In this document: positions 8,256 to 18,881 of the stretch, in pieces
Position numbering within the stretch: the stretch's first letter is position 1
Layout: the number at the start of each line of letters is the position of its first letter
Source of the DNA: Fischerella sp. PCC 9431
Lineage (GTDB): Bacteria > Cyanobacteriota > Cyanobacteriia > Cyanobacteriales > Nostocaceae
Direction: 5' to 3'
DNA: 64,000 nucleotides
NCBI RefSeq assembly: GCF_000447295.1
Contig: NZ_KE650771.1
Location: forward strand, 5,725,559-5,789,558
Translations under genes and position numbers: made by a program
Notes under the pieces: model-generated
Database searches by the model: none
What the model saw: only the letters and a program-made list of their open reading frames with translations
What the model was told of the DNA's origin: nothing

Positions 8256-9827
8256 TCAAATCTCAAACGCTGCCAATTCTTTATTAAACCACTCTCCTTG
8301 AAACCGTTCTGCAACCAGTGGTTTGACAACAAACTTCGGTGGAGTACCTCCTCTGACATCAATTTGCACGCATGAATATGGCAAGCGCTTGAAATTGTCG
8401 TAACCATTGCGACCAACAAATAAAAGCGAATCCGCAATTTTACGAGTGGGTTTTTCTTCTAGATATTCAAACGTCTCCATTAACTCAGTCCCTTCATCTC
8501 GTTGACGACGGGGACGACGACCGCTACCACCGGAAATTATACAATTGAGGTGAGAGTCAGCATATCCGGTGTCAGTAGTGCGGAGATATTCCAAGCAGTG
8601 AGCATGACCGTTTAAAATCAAATCCACAATCGGACGCCCTTGAGTTAAAGCCCCAAGAGTTTGTGCAGCACTGTCAAATACCCAACGCAAACGCCGACGC
8701 ACTGCTAAAGTTTGGGCTTGATCCCATTTACTCGCTTCGGTAACATAGGGGGGATGATGGAAATAAACTACCCTTCCCCGTACTTCTTGGGTATGCCAAG
8801 ATGCAATTAGTCTTTGCTTGAACCATTCTAATTGTTCAAAGTCGATCGCTGGTTCGTCGTGGGATGCAAGTTGTTTTTCAATGTCAATTTTAACTTCGTC
8901 GATTTGATATAATTTTGCTTTGAGTGCGTCGAGTTTTTCCGCGTCTTCAGGATTATCTGGGTTGAGGCGATCGCACACTTCCAAAATTTCCATCTCTTCG
9001 TCTTCGATTTCGTGACGACGCTTTTCTAGTTGACGGCGACTGCTTTCTCCTTCTTTGGTTGCGGGTAGCGGAGATGGTTCGTTAAAAGTATTTGAGTCAA
9101 GGGCAAAAAAGTCAATCCCGCCGTAACGAAAAGTATAATAACGATTGGGTAGGCGGGTAAAACGTCCAGGTTCGTAGCGCAAACAGCGTCCTGTGTCTGT
9201 TTTGGCGGTGTAGTGTTCGTCGAGATGAAATTCTAACTGTTGTTTGTTGTGAAAAGCTTTAAGATAATCAATAAATGCCCGTGCGTACGCATCACCTTGA
9301 TCAGAACCATGCCAACCAACTTCAATATCTTTATAGCGGAACAGGCGACGCAGTGGTAGTGTGGTTCCTGCCAAAAGTCGATACATCAACGGTACATCAT
9401 AGTAATCGTGATTACCAAGTACTGGCAAAATCGGGGTTTTAAACACCATGCGATCATAAGGGATGCGTTTATAGTTTTCTCCGTCTTCGATGAACTCGCG
9501 ATAAGGTTGAATAAAATTTCGCGGATAATACTCGCGGGAACCGACAATATAAATCACATCGCCGGTATGCAAAATAAAACTAGATTCCTCTTGGTGCGGA
9601 AGCATTAGTTCCGCAACTTGGCGCTGAGGATGGTGTTTATAGTATGATTTCGTCCCACTATCACCAATCACCATAAACGAAAATTCTGGATTATCCGAGT
9701 TGCGATCGTCGATCACCATGCTAGTTTGATCAATTCCACGCTGTATAATACTTGCGTTACCCCAGCGCACCCGTTCTTTCATCTTTTGAATTTTTACAGG
9801 TATCGACGGTTCAGAAATGAATTTCAT
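8256..9827 (-). CDS. Calcineurin-like metallophosphoesterase with coiled-coil insert
   Basis: A 523-residue metallophosphoesterase. The metal-binding blocks appear in order: GDSG near residue 55, GDVIY near 89, GNHDYY near 138, YFHHPPY near 355 and NGHAHCLEY near 410. Enzymes of this superfamily cleave phosphomonoesters or diesters with two metal ions. Between the third and fourth blocks there is a highly charged helical insertion (about residues 260-330, rich in Glu, Arg and Lys) that probably forms a coiled-coil hairpin. No signal peptide is evident, so a cytoplasmic location is inferred. The substrate is unknown. Confidence 0.87.
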   Translation of the reverse strand: MKFISEPSIPVKIQKMKERVRWGNASIIQRGIDQTSMVIDDRNSDNPEFSFMVIGDSGTKSYYKHHPQRQVAELMLPHQEESSFILHTGDVIYIVGSREYYPRNFIQPYREFIEDGENYKRIPYDRMVFKTPILPVLGNHDYYDVPLMYRLLAGTTLPLRRLFRYKDIEVGWHGSDQGDAYARAFIDYLKAFHNKQQLEFHLDEHYTAKTDTGRCLRYEPGRFTRLPNRYYTFRYGGIDFFALDSNTFNEPSPLPATKEGESSRRQLEKRRHEIEDEEMEILEVCDRLNPDNPEDAEKLDALKAKLYQIDEVKIDIEKQLASHDEPAIDFEQLEWFKQRLIASWHTQEVRGRVVYFHHPPYVTEASKWDQAQTLAVRRRLRWVFDSAAQTLGALTQGRPIVDLILNGHAHCLEYLRTTDTGYADSHLNCIISGGSGRRPRRQRDEGTELMETFEYLEEKPTRKIADSLLFVGRNGYDNFKRLPYSCVQIDVRGGTPPKFVVKPLVAERFQGEWFNKELAAFEI

Positions 9828-10057
9828 TGGCGATCGCTCCCAGAATGCAGAAGTTTCTCTATTTCTGCTTGCATTCCGATTGTATCTATAACTTGTTGGT
9901 GGTTGTCTGGTGATTTTCTCTAAGGATTGAAAACTAAAATGCGATCGCGTAACCGCACTAAAGGTTTATCCTGAATATATTACTTTGGTTTGTTGGTACT
10001 GTAAATCAGAGGCTCATATAGCAATTCTAATTGAGTTATTAGAAAATACGGAATCCG

Positions 10058-10090
10058 AGATCCCCGACTTCTCAAAGAAGTCGGGGATCT
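10058..10090. terminator. 14-bp perfect inverted repeat, terminator-like
   Basis: AGATCCCCGACTTC (10058-10071) pairs perfectly with 10077-10090 across a 5-nt loop, and TTTT follows on the plus strand. It lies just 3' of the minus-strand gene at 10127. Related hairpins (CCCGACTT core) occur at 57771-57804 and in shorter form at 43640-43668, so it may be a dispersed repeat used as a terminator. Confidence 0.5.
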
Positions 10091-10126
10091 TTTGCTACAT
10101 CACAATTTAATTGAACTGAAAAGTTT

Positions 10127-11095
10127 TTATGATTTATCTTCTTGACTCTTCAGTAGTCTTAATTCTTGAGCAGGTTCTATACTCGAACCATATAATTCCA
10201 CAAATCTTCTAAATAGCCACATAGTTTTGTGATTTGAAATTCTATTTAAGTTAATCAGACGCTCTAGATTTCTTTTCGCAAGGGTTCTTAAATAGGGTAT
10301 ATCTTCATACAGTGTTAGACAAGAAGCAAAATGCAGAATAATTTGCATGATTGGCTTCGGCCATTCTAGATTACTGTAAATATCTACAAAAAATTTATGA
10401 GTTGTACTGCTTAAAGGAAAAGCATTAAATATGACAATAATCTTTTTATTGTTATAGACTGGAATACTTAACTCAACAGTAAAAGGCGTGTGCAAGATTA
10501 AATCCACTTCGACTGTTGGTTGTCTCCAAATTCTTAAAATATTAAACTCCGATACTGCTAAGATTGTTTGAAATTTCAGCTTACCGCCGTAGTTTGTCGC
10601 CTGAACATAATTAACATTAACAACCTTTAAATTATTCAGACTAAAGCTGTGAACTGTCTCCAGGTGTTTTAAATTTAATAAATGATAGATTTGACACAGA
10701 TAAGGAAAAGGCAGAGTGTACGCCTGACTGATAATATGCTGCTCTTGCAACTCCAGCATTCTATCTCTAACTGTAGATATTGCTTGCTGGCGATAATGAC
10801 TTAAATCAGTTTGTTCGCTTGCAGATACACCTTCATCATTCAAACTTTCCTCTGGCTTCAAAAACAGCCAACTCAAGAATAAGAACGAGGTGGCGCAGAT
10901 TTGAAGCATCTCTATCGGAGATAGATAACCATCAGCAAACGCCGCAAAACCTCTATCAGTAATTCCAAACATCCAAGAAAAAATACCCCAATACCAGATA
11001 TTATTTTTGAGGTTTGCTAATAACAGAGAAATTTCTACAGTTTGATGGTTACTAGTAGATCCACAGACATTATTTTGCGAGATTTTACTAGTCAT
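10127..11095 (-). CDS. Unrecognised membrane-anchored protein
   Basis: A 322-residue protein that I cannot assign. The N-terminal third has two hydrophobic segments (about residues 33-50 and 62-78) that could anchor it in the membrane, separated by a short polar turn. The remainder looks soluble and mixed alpha/beta: a helical section around 100-135, beta-rich 140-235, then a basic helical tail. No catalytic motif is visible. The gene is isolated, with a 569-bp gap upstream. The hairpin at 10058-10090 may terminate it. Confidence 0.65.
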   Translation of the reverse strand: MTSKISQNNVCGSTSNHQTVEISLLLANLKNNIWYWGIFSWMFGITDRGFAAFADGYLSPIEMLQICATSFLFLSWLFLKPEESLNDEGVSASEQTDLSHYRQQAISTVRDRMLELQEQHIISQAYTLPFPYLCQIYHLLNLKHLETVHSFSLNNLKVVNVNYVQATNYGGKLKFQTILAVSEFNILRIWRQPTVEVDLILHTPFTVELSIPVYNNKKIIVIFNAFPLSSTTHKFFVDIYSNLEWPKPIMQIILHFASCLTLYEDIPYLRTLAKRNLERLINLNRISNHKTMWLFRRFVELYGSSIEPAQELRLLKSQEDKS

Positions 11096-11664
11096 AGCAG
11101 GAAAAAAAATTAAACTTCTACTTTGTTAAACAGCAGAAAAATATTATCAATATTTAAGTTGCTGTTATGCCTTAAGCTTGCTAATTTTCTAACAAAAACA
11201 GCATCTTTCTTCAGTAGTAATTGTTAAAATCCTCAAATGTATAATTTGACAGAACGCCTTCAATATTTCCGCAAAAAATAGCACATAAATCAATTATGAT
11301 CTAATTCTCAAGTAGTAATTAATTACCATCTAGCCCAACGTCTATTAATATGTAACATTAACCTCAGCTACAGTTATGTTCATAACGAACAACCACAGTA
11401 ACTTAATCACATACAGAGACGTGCTTGTGTATTAGTAAATTTGGTTTGTGGCGATTTAAAAAAGTTCTGAAGATGTTTGGTAGTAGTTGGAAACTATTTT
11501 GGTGACGCGATCGCTTTCAGGTATACATGATAAAAGTATTAATCTTCCTAAATCATTCGCTCCAGACAAAATCCTCGACTTCTCAACAAAAGCCAGGGAT
11601 CTGGACTTTATAGGATTGCTGATAGATATCTTGCACCAATTCCATATCCCCTTTCCCCGATCCC
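11096..11664. other. Intergenic region, 569 bp, without convincing genes
   Basis: The spacer is AT-rich on the left. On the right it holds a degraded copy of the CCCGACTTC-type hairpin (about 11565-11610) and a short GGGGATC heptamer run before the ABC exporter stop. The plus-strand open frame at 11487-11771 has no family resemblance and runs into the ABC gene, so it is not called. Confidence 0.5.
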
Positions 11665-13500
11665 CTACTGATACCCAGCTGCTTGCAAATAAAACAGCCT
11701 CGCGTATCTCCCCCCATTTTGCAATAACTCGTCGTGGTTTCCCTCTTCTACCACTTCTCCAGCTTCTATGACCAAAATTTTGTCAGCCATCCGCACTGTC
11801 GAAAAACGGTGAGAGATTAAAAACACCATCTGATTTTTAGTTAAAGCGCGAAAATGATTGAAAATCTCGTATTCAGCTTGAGCATCCATCGCTGATGTCG
11901 GCTCATCCAAGACTACTATATCTGCGTTGGTTCGCATAAAAGCACGGGCGAGGGCGATTTTCTGCCATTGTCCTCCAGAAAGTTCCTGTCCGCCTTTGAA
12001 CCACTTACCCAACTGCGTAGTGAAACCTGTAGGTAATTTTTCAATAAAAGGTAACGCCATACCCTTTTCAGCAGCAATTTCCCACAATTCCCTATCTTCC
12101 ATCCGTTCCACATCACCTACACCGATGTTCTCCCCTACCGTAAATTGGTAGCGGACAAAGTTCTGGAAAATTACCCCGATGCGTTGTCGCAATACCTCCA
12201 CATCCCACTCTTGCAAGTCCAAACCATCTAGTAAAATCCTGCCGGAACTGGGGTTGTAGAGTCGAGTCAGTAGTTTAATTAAAGTAGTCTTCCCAGAACC
12301 GTTTTCACCAACGATCGCTAATTTCTCTCCTGGTTTGAGGTGAAAAGAAATATTTGTCAATGCAGGTTGGGTACTTTCTGGATAGGTAAACGTGACATTT
12401 TCAAACCGGATACCATCTCCAGGTTTTACACCTCTGGTTGCTTTCCCTCTTGATTGCGGTACTTCTTCCTCTAAAAATTCATAAAGATTAGAAAGATATA
12501 AATTGTCTTCGTACATTCCACCGATGGAAGTCAAAGCACTGGAAAAAGTCGTCTGTCCTTGGCGAAACACGATGAGATACATCGTCATATCGCCGAGAGA
12601 AATTCTCCCCGCGACGGTTTCCAGTACGATCCAAGCGTAGGCGATATAAAAAGCACCCGTACTTAGCAAACTCAGCAAATATCCCCACATTCCCCGGCGG
12701 ATTGTTAAGTCGCGGTCTTCATCATAAAGTTGATAAAAGATATTGCGGTAACGTTGCAGCAACATCTCTCCCAATTGGTAGAGTTTGACTTCCTTGGCGA
12801 AATCTTCTCTCGCAGCCAAGGTTTCTAAATAATGCTGCTGACGAGTTTCTGGCGCACGCCAACGAAACAAGCGAAAGGCTTCCCCCGCAAATCTAGTTTC
12901 GGCAACGAATGCAGGCATGGCTGCTAAAATCAGTACAACTACTGCCCAAATTGAGAACTGGATTAACAAAGCGCCATAAGTTAAGAGTGAAAGGGCGCTT
13001 TGTACCAAGCCAAAGGTACGGTTGACTAACGAAAGGGGACGAATTGAAGCTTCTCGGCGAGCATTTGTGAGTTTATCGTAAAATTCCGAGTCTTCAAACT
13101 GTGTCAGTTCTAGAGTTAAAGCTTTTTCTAAGATTAATTCATTCACTCGTTGACCGAGTAACACCCGCAACAGCGATTGACAAATTGTTAATCCCCTCTG
13201 ACTAAAAGCAAGTAAAGCTACAGCGATCGCTTCGATTCCTACGTAAATTAGAGGATGAAAGTGATTGACAAGATTACTAGTTTGTGTATTATTTTGAGAC
13301 GCAAAAACTACTGCATCGACAATTAACTTACCGATGTAAGCTATAGCTGCTGGTAACAAACCAGCCACCAGAGTTAAAGTTGCCAGAATAATCGTCAGAG
13401 AGCGACTAGTATTCCATACTAATGCGATCGCTCGTCCACTATAGCGAAATACTGCCAAGGATTGGCGCAGGGCGTTACGTCTTTTACGAAGAGTCCTCAT
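11665..13500 (-). CDS. ABC exporter, fused membrane and ATPase domains
   Basis: About 611 residues from the start chosen at 13500 (MRTLRKRR). The longer frame to 13584 overlaps the upstream gene. The N-terminal half has about six membrane segments with the DTSR-like ABC exporter layout. The C-terminal half is a complete ATPase: Walker A GENGSGKTT, Q-loop, signature LSGGQ, Walker B VVLDEPTSAMD and the switch histidine in LISHRFSTV. Such proteins act as homodimers or heterodimers, exporting lipids, peptides or drugs across the inner membrane. The substrate is not predictable. It follows the 13538 membrane-protein gene by 37 bp on the same strand, suggesting an operon beginning at hrcA. Confidence 0.9.
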   Translation of the reverse strand: MRTLRKRRNALRQSLAVFRYSGRAIALVWNTSRSLTIILATLTLVAGLLPAAIAYIGKLIVDAVVFASQNNTQTSNLVNHFHPLIYVGIEAIAVALLAFSQRGLTICQSLLRVLLGQRVNELILEKALTLELTQFEDSEFYDKLTNARREASIRPLSLVNRTFGLVQSALSLLTYGALLIQFSIWAVVVLILAAMPAFVAETRFAGEAFRLFRWRAPETRQQHYLETLAAREDFAKEVKLYQLGEMLLQRYRNIFYQLYDEDRDLTIRRGMWGYLLSLLSTGAFYIAYAWIVLETVAGRISLGDMTMYLIVFRQGQTTFSSALTSIGGMYEDNLYLSNLYEFLEEEVPQSRGKATRGVKPGDGIRFENVTFTYPESTQPALTNISFHLKPGEKLAIVGENGSGKTTLIKLLTRLYNPSSGRILLDGLDLQEWDVEVLRQRIGVIFQNFVRYQFTVGENIGVGDVERMEDRELWEIAAEKGMALPFIEKLPTGFTTQLGKWFKGGQELSGGQWQKIALARAFMRTNADIVVLDEPTSAMDAQAEYEIFNHFRALTKNQMVFLISHRFSTVRMADKILVIEAGEVVEEGNHDELLQNGGRYARLFYLQAAGYQ

Positions 13501-13537
13501 TATTATTTGTATAACGCAAATCGCCCAAAGTTGCCGA

Positions 13538-14170
13538 TTATTCTTGTAAAGATGGACGTATGCACAAATAAAGCAGAGGCCCAAATAACGGAATTAAGGC
13601 AAATAGCCAAAATATTCTAGAACTCTTCCAGCCACGCCGCGTCATATCATCTCCCAATAAAGCAGGAAATAATATACACAACAAACAAAAATCACAACTC
13701 ATCACATTGATAAAACGGCTAGTTTCCCACTGTTGGACAAAATCACTCCAATTTCCTTGTCCTATACCATAACCAACTAAAATCGCCGCCCCAATAGTCA
13801 GAATAATACCCGTCCAGCGAGAATCTAATAATTTAATCAAGATATTTTTTTCGCCAGAAAACTCTGGATTTGCTTCTCTCAAAACTAAATAGGGTAACAA
13901 AGCAAATGCGCCTACAGCAAAAGAAGCAACAGCAAATGGCCAAGCAGGAATTTTTTGTCCTCTACCGTCAACAAACAGGATTGCACTGTAGAGAACAGGC
14001 CAAATACCCATAAGATTAAACAGTGCAATTACCAAAGGATTAATCCCTTGCCATTGACCAATAGAAAGATTTTTAATCAATTCAAAAGTATCGGGTTGAT
14101 CGGGAGGAGCAAATAAGAAAGCATAAGCAATCAATCCTAACCAAAGCAACCCAAAAGTAATTTTTCTCAT
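13538..14170 (-). CDS. Conserved cyanobacterial-type integral membrane protein
   Basis: A 210-residue protein with about five or six hydrophobic segments (roughly residues 5-20, 45-65, 78-97, 118-137, 155-172 and 185-202). No enzyme motif is visible. A pair of cysteines sits in SCDFCLLC near the fifth segment. It resembles small multi-pass proteins shared by cyanobacteria and chloroplasts, but I cannot name a family. Its start overlaps the hrcA stop by 4 bp (ATGA), so the two are translationally coupled, and the ABC exporter follows closely. Confidence 0.75.
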   Translation of the reverse strand: MRKITFGLLWLGLIAYAFLFAPPDQPDTFELIKNLSIGQWQGINPLVIALFNLMGIWPVLYSAILFVDGRGQKIPAWPFAVASFAVGAFALLPYLVLREANPEFSGEKNILIKLLDSRWTGIILTIGAAILVGYGIGQGNWSDFVQQWETSRFINVMSCDFCLLCILFPALLGDDMTRRGWKSSRIFWLFALIPLFGPLLYLCIRPSLQE

Positions 14171-15258
14171 GAGGGATTTATATCACTGAAAGCCTCTGAT
14201 AAATACTCAGCAGCAGCAGCAACGAGTGCGATCGCTCCTTCGTAATCTAGGCGTGTTGGCCCCAAAACTCCCACACTACCTACCTGTGCTGAACCACGAC
14301 GATAGGTGGAAGAAATTAAACTACAATTGCGAATCGGTTCCAAAGGATTCTCAGCACCAATTCTGACTGTGACTCGTGGTTTACCCACTTCCTCAGTCTC
14401 ATTTTCTTCAAATATTAATCGCCACAGTTGCTCTTGCTCTTCCTCCAATAGTTGGATGATGGTTTGCACTTGTTGTAGTTGGGAAAATTCTGGTTGTCGC
14501 AAAACTTCCGCCATTCCACGCACCATTATTTGTGTCATCCCTGGCGACAAGCTACGACGACTAAATTCTGCTAAGGAATTTTTTAAGTATTCGCCATAAT
14601 GCTGAAATTCTCGATCCAAATCACTCCAATTCAGGTTAGCTACTTCTACCAAACTGCGTCCCCGTAATTGGCTATTTAAAAAGTTAGAAACTATTTGCAA
14701 TTCCCGATCTATCACTTCTGGATCTGGTTGGGTGTCTTTACCTTTTGGTGGCAAATCTAATAATGCTGAATGTGTTTCATAACTATCTGTAACTACAATC
14801 AACATTACTCGTCCGGCTTCAATTTGCACCAATTGTAAATGTCGTAACAGCGCGCTCACATTTTGTGGCAAAGTAATCAAACTGATACAACCACTCAAGG
14901 TCGCTAAAATTTGGGCTGCGCCTTGCAAGAGATTTTCCAGACCTCTATCTTCCCAATTCAAACGTGTTTGTAGTGTTTCTTCTACCTTTCTAGCTAAAGT
15001 ATCAGAAGGTGTGATTAGTTGATCAACATAAATCCGATAGCCAGAGTCAGAAGGTACTCGCCCAGCAGAAGTGTGGGGTTGATAAAGTAGCCCAGCTTTT
15101 TCTAACACACCCATAGCGTTACGAATTGTTGCTGAACTCACACCCAGATTATACTCTTCTAGCAGAGCTTTGGAACCAACAGGCTCTGCTGTGGCAATGT
15201 AGTGACGTACTGTAGCCCAAAGAATGTGCTGTTGACGATTGGTTAACTGGACTTCCAT
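14167..15258 (-). CDS. hrcA: Heat-inducible transcription repressor HrcA
   Basis: A 363-residue HrcA. The N-terminus [26 protein letters not shown] and the winged-helix segment [31 protein letters not shown] are diagnostic of the family. The C-terminal part matches its GAF-like dimerisation domain ([24 protein letters not shown], then [14 protein letters not shown]). HrcA binds CIRCE operators in front of groESL and related chaperone genes and needs GroEL for activity. No CIRCE element was noticed next to this gene. The start is supported by the family N-terminus. It leads an apparent operon with the 13538 and 11665 genes. Confidence 0.96.
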   Translation of the reverse strand: MEVQLTNRQQHILWATVRHYIATAEPVGSKALLEEYNLGVSSATIRNAMGVLEKAGLLYQPHTSAGRVPSDSGYRIYVDQLITPSDTLARKVEETLQTRLNWEDRGLENLLQGAAQILATLSGCISLITLPQNVSALLRHLQLVQIEAGRVMLIVVTDSYETHSALLDLPPKGKDTQPDPEVIDRELQIVSNFLNSQLRGRSLVEVANLNWSDLDREFQHYGEYLKNSLAEFSRRSLSPGMTQIMVRGMAEVLRQPEFSQLQQVQTIIQLLEEEQEQLWRLIFEENETEEVGKPRVTVRIGAENPLEPIRNCSLISSTYRRGSAQVGSVGVLGPTRLDYEGAIALVAAAAEYLSEAFSDINPS

Positions 15259-15648
15259 ACCTATAAGTTTACCAAAGCAAAATTTTAATTAGTTTTTGAA
15301 AAACAAAAATTTATTAACTTGGGAAGCAAAAAGCATTATTATTAGTTAAGCAAAATAGTAAATTCTTGAAGTATCTAAAAATACGTTACAACATTTCTAT
15401 TTTTTTAATTTCCCAAAATTATATTTATCAGTTATCAGTTATCTAGAGACGCGATTATACTCTTACGAGTGTCTATGCCTCTGTACAGTTATTAGTTTCG
15501 TGACTGACGTATAATTCCCCGCAAATGTAACTTTTATGGATTGGAGGCGTTGATCAGATGACAATCATGCGCCTGATAACCATTTACTCACTGTTCATTA
15601 ACGATTAAATTGAGAATAGCAAAATAACTTGACCATCGTCATTGTCCG
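15259..15648. other. Intergenic region, 390 bp, with decayed repeat
   Basis: AT-rich spacer between hrcA and the rhodanese gene. Around 15440-15485 there is a decayed form of the AGAGACGCGAT hairpin found intact at 3631-3654, together with repeated TTATCAG units. No gene is seen. Confidence 0.5.
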
Positions 15649-15996
15649 TTAATACAGAGGAATTGAAGGGTCAACTAACATTGAGTAAGCATCAATACCA
15701 CCAGAAATATTTTTCACATTTGTAAATCCCTGATTTACCAGCCACTGACACATCTGAGCAGAACGAATGCCATGATGGCAAAGTACTAGGGTTTCAGCAT
15801 GTGGATCTAAGCGGGTATGTATTTCATTTTCCCATACAGCAAATTCACTGAGAGGAAAATTAACAAAACCCTCAATGTGAGCGATCGCGACTTCTTGGGG
15901 TTCGCGCACGTCCACAAGTTGAAGATTGGGCTCGCCTTTTGACAAATGTTGGGCAAGTTCTTCTACACTAATTTGGGTAATGGGTTGACCTATCAT
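15649..15996 (-). CDS. Single-domain rhodanese-like protein
   Basis: A 115-residue single rhodanese domain from the start at 15996 (MIGQPIT). The frame extends upstream to 16092, but that part is translated TTTTGGA-type repeat DNA. Signature elements are LVDVREPQEVAIAHIEG near residue 30, and the active-site loop CHHGIRS with Cys73. Single-domain rhodaneses transfer sulfane sulfur or act as persulfide carriers. The substrate is unknown. The protein is probably cytoplasmic, with no signal peptide. Confidence 0.9.
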   Translation of the reverse strand: MIGQPITQISVEELAQHLSKGEPNLQLVDVREPQEVAIAHIEGFVNFPLSEFAVWENEIHTRLDPHAETLVLCHHGIRSAQMCQWLVNQGFTNVKNISGGIDAYSMLVDPSIPLY

Positions 15997-16275
15997 CCGA
16001 TTTGAAATTTTGGATTTGAGATTTTGGATTAACTGTAGCAAGTATGAAAGATAAAAAAGGTAAGATATTCGACTACTGCTCATTACCTTCATACTTCATA
16101 CTGCTGACTTTAGTCGATGATTTGTATCATCCAGGAATGAACTGTAATGAAGTTTTTACAAACAATCCCAGATATTTCCTGGATATTATTTATGTTTGCA
16201 GAAAATGTGCATCTTGACCAGGAATAAATGCTTAGAGGATTTGAAGCAATAGAAAATTAAGTAAGTGAACAAACT

Positions 16276-17949
16276 ATGAAGCAAAGCTTATTCTTTCGTT
16301 CCCTAGCAGCTATTTCGCTGATGCTGCTGTTTATCACAATCTCTGGTTGTAGTGGTTTATCTAGTCCAAATTCTCTCGTGGGAATCAGTGGAACTAGAAA
16401 ACAACCTGGTGCAGCTATTTTTGTATCTCAGCAAGCACCAGTGATGATCTCAATGCTAGTCAATCCTGATAAACTACAGGCATTAGAACGTGAAGGGGAA
16501 CTATCTAAACTCAAAACCAGCTTACTAGCCAACACAGGCGTAGATTACAAACAAGACATTCAACCTTGGTTGGGAGATGAAATTACCTTAGCTGTCACTA
16601 CCCAAGACATCGACCGCGATCCTAGCAACGGACAGCAACCAGGTTATTTAATGGCACTAGAAACCAAAAATGCAGAGAAAAGCCGCGAATTTGTGGATTT
16701 GTTGTTTTCCAAACGAGCGATCGCTGGCTCAAACTTAACCACAGAACAATACGAAGGTATCAAACTAATTTCTGATTCTCAAGTAGTACAGACAAAATCT
16801 AAAACCCAAAATTCTTTGGCTGGTGCTACTATTGGTGATGATTTTGTCTTGTTTGCCAACGACCCCAAAGTACTACGAGAAGCAATTAATAATGTCCAGG
16901 CTCCTGATCTGAATATAACTACTTCTAGTAAATATCAGGAAATTGTTAAACAAATACCCAAAGGTGCATTAGCAACAGCCTTCCTCAATCTTCCTAACAT
17001 TGCTCAATGGCAAAATTTACAACTGCCAGAATCAGCAATCTATGACAGTGAAATCGTGTCTCTAGTTTTATCCAACAAAGGATTGTTAGCAGAAACTAGC
17101 TTACTAGCACAAACCGAAACAGCACCGCCTCAAGAACAAATATCTCAAACTGTAGAAGCATTAAAATATATTCCCACCTCAGCAGGTTTAGCGATCGCTG
17201 GCACAAATTTGAGTAGCTTACCTAACAGCAATTTAAGCCAAGTCTGGCAACAACTCAAAGTAGCCATATCTGGTTCAGAAAAAGATTTTGTTTCTAATGT
17301 GGTTAGACCTGTAGTGGATGCACAAACAGGCTCAGAACTGGATTTAAAAGAAGATATTTTTAGCTGGGTGCAAGGAGAATATGCCATCGGCTTATTACCC
17401 CGTCCAGAACAAGCAAATCCTGATTTTGTATTTGTAGTCGAAAAAACTGAAACCACACCAACCGGAATTTCTCATTTAGATGAAATTGCATCTTCAAAGG
17501 GATTATCACTACATACTTTTGATGTAGATAAACAAAAAATCTCCGCTTGGACACAATTAAAAGCGACAAAATTTACCGATTCTCAACAACGAGAAAAATA
17601 TGCCATTGAAGCAAAAGTTTCCGGGGTGCATATTAGTCAAGGAAATTACGAAATTTTTGCTTCCAACCTCGAAACAATGAATGAAGTTATCAATGCTAAA
17701 AACAATTCCTTAATGAGCGATCGCCAATTCAAAAATAGTATTGCTGCGATTCCCCAACCAAACCAAGGTTACGTCTATCTAGATTGGGCAAAAAGTCGAG
17801 AAATCTTAGAAAGTCAAATCCCAATTCTCAGACTAGCAGAAATACTAGCAAAACCCATATTCGAGAATTTGCGATCGCTCACCATCAGCAGTTATGGTAG
17901 CGACACAGGAATTTTCAAAAGCGGCGTGTTTTTTCAACTAGGTCAATAG
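16276..17949 (+). CDS. DUF3352 lipoprotein
   Basis: A 557-residue DUF3352 protein of a cyanobacterial type. The N-terminus is a lipoprotein signal peptide with the lipobox ISGC and Cys25 as the acylation site, so the mature protein should be membrane-tethered on the outer face of the plasma or thylakoid membrane. The mature region begins GAAIFVSQQAPVMISMLVNPDKL and contains the family features PWLGDEITLAV and FVLFANDPKVL. A similar second half (DIFSWVQGEYAIGLLP, then YEIFASNLETM) suggests an internal duplication. The family function is unknown. Confidence 0.85.
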   Translation: MKQSLFFRSLAAISLMLLFITISGCSGLSSPNSLVGISGTRKQPGAAIFVSQQAPVMISMLVNPDKLQALEREGELSKLKTSLLANTGVDYKQDIQPWLGDEITLAVTTQDIDRDPSNGQQPGYLMALETKNAEKSREFVDLLFSKRAIAGSNLTTEQYEGIKLISDSQVVQTKSKTQNSLAGATIGDDFVLFANDPKVLREAINNVQAPDLNITTSSKYQEIVKQIPKGALATAFLNLPNIAQWQNLQLPESAIYDSEIVSLVLSNKGLLAETSLLAQTETAPPQEQISQTVEALKYIPTSAGLAIAGTNLSSLPNSNLSQVWQQLKVAISGSEKDFVSNVVRPVVDAQTGSELDLKEDIFSWVQGEYAIGLLPRPEQANPDFVFVVEKTETTPTGISHLDEIASSKGLSLHTFDVDKQKISAWTQLKATKFTDSQQREKYAIEAKVSGVHISQGNYEIFASNLETMNEVINAKNNSLMSDRQFKNSIAAIPQPNQGYVYLDWAKSREILESQIPILRLAEILAKPIFENLRSLTISSYGSDTGIFKSGVFFQLGQ

Positions 17950-17977
17950 TTAATGGTTAGTGGTTAGTTGTTAGTTT

Positions 17978-18052
17978 TTGCCTATCCCCAATACCCCATG
18001 CCCAATGCCCAATGCCCAATGCCCCATGCCCCATACCCCATGCCCAACAAAC
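17978..18052. repeat. Heptameric repeats, CCCAATG type
   Basis: A run of ATGCCCA/ATGCCCC units with 7-bp spacing between the DUF3352 gene and cysE. It is the same family as the blocks at 28437-28560 and 31520-31600. Confidence 0.85.
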
Positions 18053-18113
18053 AACACCTCAGAAGGTTAAAATAGAGTGTAGCTTGTTTGGCAAAACAGA
18101 GGATTCTTAAAGC

Positions 18114-18881
18114 GTGCTGTCTACACTCCTTGCTGATTTTCGCATTATCTTTGAACGTGATCCGGCTGCCCGTAACTGGTTGGAAGTATTGTTTTGCTAC
18201 CCTGGTTTACAAGCCTTGCTATTTCATCGGCTGGCTCATTGGTTACATCATGTTGGTATTCCCTTTATTCCTCGTTTAATTTCCCATCTTGCCCGCTTTT
18301 TAACCGGAATTGAAATTCACCCTGGTGCTGTGATTGGCAAAAGTGTATTTATTGATCATGGAATGGGGGTTGTTATTGGTGAAACAGCCATTGTGGGAGA
18401 TTATACGCTGATTTACCAAGGTGTTACTCTGGGTGGTACTGGTAAGGAAAGCGGTAAGCGCCACCCGACTTTGGGTGAAAATGTCGTAGTTGGTGCCGGT
18501 GCAAAAGTATTAGGTAATATCCAAATTGGTAATAATGTTCGTATTGGTGCTGGCTCAGTCGTTTTGAGGGATGTACCCTCTAATTGCACTGTTGTTGGTA
18601 TACCAGGTCGCATTATTTATCGCTCAGGTGTGCGCGTCGCCCCATTGGAACACAGTAATCTACCAGACTCGGAAGCAGAAGTTATTCGCGCTTTGGTGGA
18701 TCGCCTGGAATCGTTAGAAGAACAGATGCAAAGTCTACAGCAAAATCAATCGGATAGCAAAACTGTTGTTTTGGTAAGTCAATTTCCCACGCAAAACGAG
18801 GGTGCAAAATTACAAGATGGTGTGTATTGTAATCTCAGAGATAAGGCTATTCAAGAGTTTCTGGATGGAGCTGGAATTTAA
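18114..18881 (+). CDS. cysE: Serine O-acetyltransferase
   Basis: A 255-residue CysE, which transfers acetyl from acetyl-CoA to L-serine in the first step of cysteine synthesis. The N-terminal helical region ([32 protein letters not shown]) is followed by the left-handed beta helix of hexapeptide repeats. The helix includes [23 protein letters not shown] with the catalytic Asp/His pair, then [19 protein letters not shown] coiled, Gln-rich tail after residue 195 extends beyond the minimal enzyme. The start is GTG at 18114 with AGAGG about 10 bases upstream. The 3' end overlaps the convergent flavoprotein gene by 4 bp. Confidence 0.95.
   Translation: MLSTLLADFRIIFERDPAARNWLEVLFCYPGLQALLFHRLAHWLHHVGIPFIPRLISHLARFLTGIEIHPGAVIGKSVFIDHGMGVVIGETAIVGDYTLIYQGVTLGGTGKESGKRHPTLGENVVVGAGAKVLGNIQIGNNVRIGAGSVVLRDVPSNCTVVGIPGRIIYRSGVRVAPLEHSNLPDSEAEVIRALVDRLESLEEQMQSLQQNQSDSKTVVLVSQFPTQNEGAKLQDGVYCNLRDKAIQEFLDGAGI

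Noticed and set aside
11487-11771. 94-codon plus-strand frame
   Set aside because: It overlaps the end of the ABC exporter and contains repeat-like sequence. No homologous features or ribosome-binding site.
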